Assembly (NCBI GenBank): GCA_964630235.1
Contig: CAZVUO010000002.1
Coordinates: 1 to 64,000, forward strand
Reading direction: 5' to 3'
DNA: 64,000 nucleotides
Source of the DNA: JBFLYH01 sp964630235
GTDB taxonomy: Bacteria > Oederibacteriota > JAAXVQ01 > JAUVAV01
This document shows, in pieces, positions 61,162-64,000 of this stretch. The notes beneath the pieces are model-generated. The model was not told the origin of the DNA and did no database searches. It saw only the letters and a program-made list of their open reading frames with translations. The first letter of the stretch is position 1. Every line of letters begins with the position of its first letter. The position numbers and the translations under genes are program-made.

Positions 61162-62457
61162 TCAGTCCTCCACCTTCCCCAACAAGGCACAGCAGTTCAA
61201 CCCGCCGAAACCGAAGGAGTTTTTCAGCAGATAGCGGACGTCGCAGTCCTGGGCCTGGTTGGCGCAGACGTCCAGGTCAATCTCCGGGTCGAGCTCGTCC
61301 ACGTTGATCGTGGGATGGAGCCGGCCGCGGTGCATCTGCAGGATCGCGCCGATGGTCTCCACGATGGGCGCGGACCAGCACACGTGGCCGAGCATGGATT
61401 TCGGGGCGTTCAGCTTCAGCCGGCGGGCATGCGGGCCGAACGCCGCCTTGATGGCCCGGATCTCCTCCAGGTCGCCCAGGGGCGTGCCCGTGGCGTGGCA
61501 GTTGACGTAGTCAATCTGTTCCGGACGCACGCCGGCCGCGGAGAGCACGTCCTGGATCAGCCGCGCCTGGCTCTCGGCCGAGGGCGCGGGCAGATGATTG
61601 GCGTTGGCGTTGGCTTTCACGGCCAGGACCTCGGCGTGGATGCGCGCGCCCCGCGCGCGGGCCGCCGAGAGTTCCTCCAGCACTAGGGTCCCGGCCCCGT
61701 GCGAAGGCACGAACCCGCAGCGCTTCCGGTCAAAGGGCCGCGACGCGGCCGCCGGGTTCTGCTGGTATTCGGCCTTGACCACCACCGAGTCCAGGTAGGC
61801 CATGGCGTGGATGTCCGCGGCCGTCATGTCAAAAACCGCGCCCGCGACCACGGAGCGTTCGACCTCGCCGCTCATAATGTCCCGGAACCCCTCGCGCAGG
61901 GCGATCGTGCCGCTGGCGCAGGCCGCGCCCACGGTGAACGCCGGACCGCGCACGCCCAGGACCTCGGTGACCGAAGCGGCGATATTGGGGTCCAGGGCTT
62001 CCACGCCGAAAAGCGGGTCAATGTACAGGGGTTCAGCCTTGAACTGCTCGTGGTTCTTCAGGATATAGCGGGAGTTGAAATTGTGCCCGGCCACCAGCAC
62101 GCTGGTCGCGAACGGGTCGGCTTCCAGCCCGAAGAGCCCCGCGTCCTGCCAGGCAGCCAGGCTGCAGAGCAGGGTCAGGCGGTTGGAAAAGGTCGCGGTC
62201 TTGAACAGCTTGGCCGCTTTCTTGTGGACCAGGGGCGGCAACGACGCGCGCAGGCGTTCCAGGGCCGCTTTCGCATCATACTCGCCCAGGTCACCGCCGA
62301 TCTTGCACTCGACCTGGGACAGGTCCAGGGAGGTCCAGACTTTGACGCCCGACGCGCCCCGGAGCAGCTGTTCATAATATCCCTCCAGGGTGTCCCCCAG
62401 GGGATTGATGGTGGCCATGCCGGTGATGGCCACGCGTCTCGGACGATTAGCCGTCAT
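61162..62457 (-). CDS. Second ketosynthase, HMGS-cassette-type KS
   Basis: 431 residues of the FabF/KS fold: RRVAITGMATINPLGDTLEG, active Cys near 180 in TVGAACASGTIAL, HATGTPLGD, KSMLGHVCWSAPIVE and NSFGFGG. The FVPSHGAGTLVLEEL and NANANHLPAPS segments are unlike FabF and recall the discrete KS of beta-branching cassettes (PksF type), whose role is to decarboxylate malonyl-ACP to acetyl-ACP for HMGS. Those proteins normally have Ser in place of Cys. This one keeps Cys, so it may also condense. It is not a chain-length factor, which would have Gln there. Confidence 0.82.
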   Translation of the reverse strand: MTANRPRRVAITGMATINPLGDTLEGYYEQLLRGASGVKVWTSLDLSQVECKIGGDLGEYDAKAALERLRASLPPLVHKKAAKLFKTATFSNRLTLLCSLAAWQDAGLFGLEADPFATSVLVAGHNFNSRYILKNHEQFKAEPLYIDPLFGVEALDPNIAASVTEVLGVRGPAFTVGAACASGTIALREGFRDIMSGEVERSVVAGAVFDMTAADIHAMAYLDSVVVKAEYQQNPAAASRPFDRKRCGFVPSHGAGTLVLEELSAARARGARIHAEVLAVKANANANHLPAPSAESQARLIQDVLSAAGVRPEQIDYVNCHATGTPLGDLEEIRAIKAAFGPHARRLKLNAPKSMLGHVCWSAPIVETIGAILQMHRGRLHPTINVDELDPEIDLDVCANQAQDCDVRYLLKNSFGFGGLNCCALLGKVED

Positions 62458-62460
62458 GGT

Positions 62461-63723
62461 TCATCCTTTGAACTTCGAGATCACGACCGAGGCGTTCTGG
62501 CCGCCGAACCCGAAGCTGTTGGAAAGAAAATGACCGACCTCGGCCTCGCGCGCCTGATTGCGCACCACGTGCAGGCGGATCTCCGGGTCCTGCTCGAACT
62601 GGTTAATGGTGGGATGGATGACGCCTTTGACCACGGCCAGCAGGCCGGCAATGGCCTCCACGCCGCCTCCGGCGCCGACCAGGTGGCCGATCATGGACTT
62701 GGTGCTGTGCACCGGGATGCCGGGCGTGCGCGCCCCGAACACCTTGCCGATGGCGCGGCTCTCGGACAGGTCGCCCAGCGGCGTCGAGGTCCCGTGCGCG
62801 TTGATGAGATCAATGTCCCCGGGTTCGATCTGCGCGCTCTCCAGGGCCGTGCGCATGGCTTCCACCGCGCCCCGCCCTTCGGGATGGGGCGCGACCAGGT
62901 CGTGCGCGTCGCAGGTGAACCCCCAGCCCGACAGTTCGCCGTAGATCCTGGCGCCCCGCCGGCGCGCGTGCTCCAATTCCTCCAGGCACAGGATGCCTGC
63001 GCCTTCGCCCAGCACAAAACCGTCCCGGTCCTTATCAAACGGCCGGCTGGCGGTCTCGGGCGAATCGTTCCGTTCGGACAAAGCGCGGATGACCCCGAAC
63101 CCCGCGAATCCCATCACGTTCACCACGGCCTCGGACCCGCCGGCCAGCATGGCGTCCGCCAGCCCCAGCTTGATCATCATGGCCGCGATGCCCAGGGCGT
63201 GATTGCTGGAAGCACAGGCTGAGTTGACCGTGAAGTTCGGCCCGTGAAAGCCGAATTCGTTGGCCATATAGCCCGCGGCCGTATTGGGGATGGTCCCCAC
63301 CACGTAGAAAGGCGAGACCGACTCCATGCCCTTGTGCAGGACCGTGCTCACGTTCGCGAACTGCACGCCCACGCCCGCGTCCCCGGTCCCGATGACCGCG
63401 CCAAAGCGGTGGGGCGCCCGGGACACGTCCAGACCCGAATCCTTGAACGCCTGCGTAGCCGCGATCTGGCTGAAAATGATGAACCGGTCCAGGCGGCGGG
63501 GCATTTTCCTGTTCTTGCCGGGGAAATAGGGCTCCAGGTCCGGCAGGTCCACTTCCCCGCCGATCTTGACGGCAAAGCGGCTCAGGTCCGTGTTCCGGGC
63601 CAGGCGGACGCCGGACCGGCCTGCCGCGAGGTTCCGCCAGAACTCTTCCACCGTGTGGCCGAGGGGATTGACCGTGCCCAGGCCGGTAATCACCACCCGC
63701 GTGGCATATGGATCTCTTGGCAT
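62461..63723 (-). CDS. 3-ketoacyl-ACP synthase II (FabF-like)
   Basis: 420 residues from ATG 63723 with GAGG just upstream (ATG 63747 has none). KAS fold: RVVITGLGTVNPLGHTVEEF, catalytic Cys near 168 in TVNSACASSNHALG, His near 309 in NAHGTSTPLGD, then KSMIGHLVGAGGGVEA with Lys and second His, and SNSFGFGGQNASVV. It extends acyl-ACP by two carbons. First gene of the operon, just behind a promoter. Confidence 0.93.
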   Translation of the reverse strand: MPRDPYATRVVITGLGTVNPLGHTVEEFWRNLAAGRSGVRLARNTDLSRFAVKIGGEVDLPDLEPYFPGKNRKMPRRLDRFIIFSQIAATQAFKDSGLDVSRAPHRFGAVIGTGDAGVGVQFANVSTVLHKGMESVSPFYVVGTIPNTAAGYMANEFGFHGPNFTVNSACASSNHALGIAAMMIKLGLADAMLAGGSEAVVNVMGFAGFGVIRALSERNDSPETASRPFDKDRDGFVLGEGAGILCLEELEHARRRGARIYGELSGWGFTCDAHDLVAPHPEGRGAVEAMRTALESAQIEPGDIDLINAHGTSTPLGDLSESRAIGKVFGARTPGIPVHSTKSMIGHLVGAGGGVEAIAGLLAVVKGVIHPTINQFEQDPEIRLHVVRNQAREAEVGHFLSNSFGFGGQNASVVISKFKG

Positions 63724-63839
63724 GAAACCTCGCCTTTCTTTAGGCATGTATCGCGCGGGGGCTGAACAGGAGGCCTCAGCCCAATTGCGGGAGATGACCC
63801 ATCAGGATCAAGCGCTGGGCCGGGAACAAAAAGGAAATT

Positions 63840-63868
63840 ATAATGCCTGCATTGCATAAACCTGTCAA
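63840..63868 (-). promoter_or_regulatory. Promoter of the branched-lipid operon
   Basis: Minus-strand TTGACA (63868-63863), 17-bp spacer, CATTAT (63845-63840), with TATAAT three bases further down as a second candidate. An AATGC-CT-GCATT dyad (63842-63853) overlaps it and could bind a regulator. The leader is about 110 nt to the fabF-like ATG at 63723. Confidence 0.55.
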
Positions 63869-63899
63869 GCCTAAATCCCCGGCCTAGCCGCTGGCCGTG

Positions 63900-64000
63900 T
63901 CACGGCCGGAGACCCCGAGGCTTTTCCCCCGGTTTGGGGATGGATTTCAGGCGCAGGCGCCTGCAGACCGCCCGGTCGAACCCTTCCATCGCGGGATGGG
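63900..64000 (-). CDS. C-terminal end of an unidentified upstream gene (partial)
   Basis: A minus-strand frame runs from the right edge to a TGA at 63902-63900. The visible end reads EGFDRAVCRRLRLKSIPK then PGEKPRGLRP, which is plausible protein, basic and without a known motif. Only about 33 codons are in view. The stop overlaps a short GC palindrome (GGCCGTGTCACGGCC). Confidence 0.35.
   Translation of the reverse strand, partial: HPAMEGFDRAVCRRLRLKSIPKPGEKPRGLRP

Noticed and set aside
61162..62457. Second KS as a chain-length factor
   Set aside because: Chain-length factors replace the active Cys by Gln. Here Cys, both His and the Lys are kept.

Overview
The window is a 64 kb chromosomal segment of a GC-rich, diderm bacterium. 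Lnt, a pair of LptF/LptG-type permeases, two lipoproteins, outer-membrane beta-barrels and many signal peptides show two membranes. Thr-Pro-repeat secreted proteins, a giant SprA-like barrel and the tRNA/protease layout recall uncultured lineages such as Omnitrophota, Firestonebacteria or Goldbacteria. This is an impression from gene style, and I cannot name the phylum from the sequence. There is no rRNA, CRISPR array, prophage or insertion sequence. Most genes are on the minus strand in tightly spaced operons with ATGA overlaps, and several promoters are near-consensus sigma70 type.

Layout: 1-2.7 kb holds two secreted Thr-Pro-repeat proteins, the second with a sorting-domain-like C-terminus. 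2.8-6.5 kb carries an FAH-family enzyme, a peptide-binding lipoprotein, coaD and a ComF-like protein. 6.7-13.0 kb is one giant SprA-like outer-membrane protein. 13.2-17.0 kb, on the plus strand, is a glycosyltransferase plus two LptF/G permeases. 17.2-24.8 kb holds greA, a histidine kinase, an aminotransferase, a sugar kinase, lnt and a membrane metalloprotease. 24.8-31.5 kb is a signalling block: a diguanylate cyclase, an RsbW-like kinase, a STAS protein, a SpoIIE phosphatase and a large TPR protein. 31.6-42.5 kb is housekeeping: aminotransferase-serA-purA-tRNA-Lys, and tRNA-His/Arg/Lys/Leu followed by tig-clpP-clpX-lon. 42.6-53.6 kb holds a beta-propeller lipoprotein, a Mut7-C protein, a V4R-like protein, a membrane pyrophosphatase, a YgiQ radical SAM protein, a small barrel, a membrane-bound class III nucleotide cyclase and a hemerythrin.

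The most striking region is 53.7-63.7 kb, an apparently complete eleven-gene minus-strand operon with its own promoter. It encodes two ketosynthases, a ketoreductase, an HMG-CoA-synthase-like enzyme, two crotonases (ECH1/PksH-like and ECH2/PksI-like), a FabL-like enoyl reductase, an acyl carrier protein, an alpha-oxoamine synthase, a FabZ-like dehydratase and a phosphopantetheinyl transferase. These form a full discrete (type II) reductive cycle, the beta-methyl-branching (HMGS) cassette known from modular trans-AT polyketide clusters, and an amino-acid-condensing release enzyme. I infer a branched alpha-aminoketone or sphingoid-like lipid. I know of no described pathway with this combination.

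Non-coding DNA is rich in small inverted repeats. One family keeps a constant GACCGCA core while its complementary arms change from copy to copy. Another is built on CCTGCAACGCCG. Two signalling genes have promoters placed so that transcription would begin at or next to the start codon.
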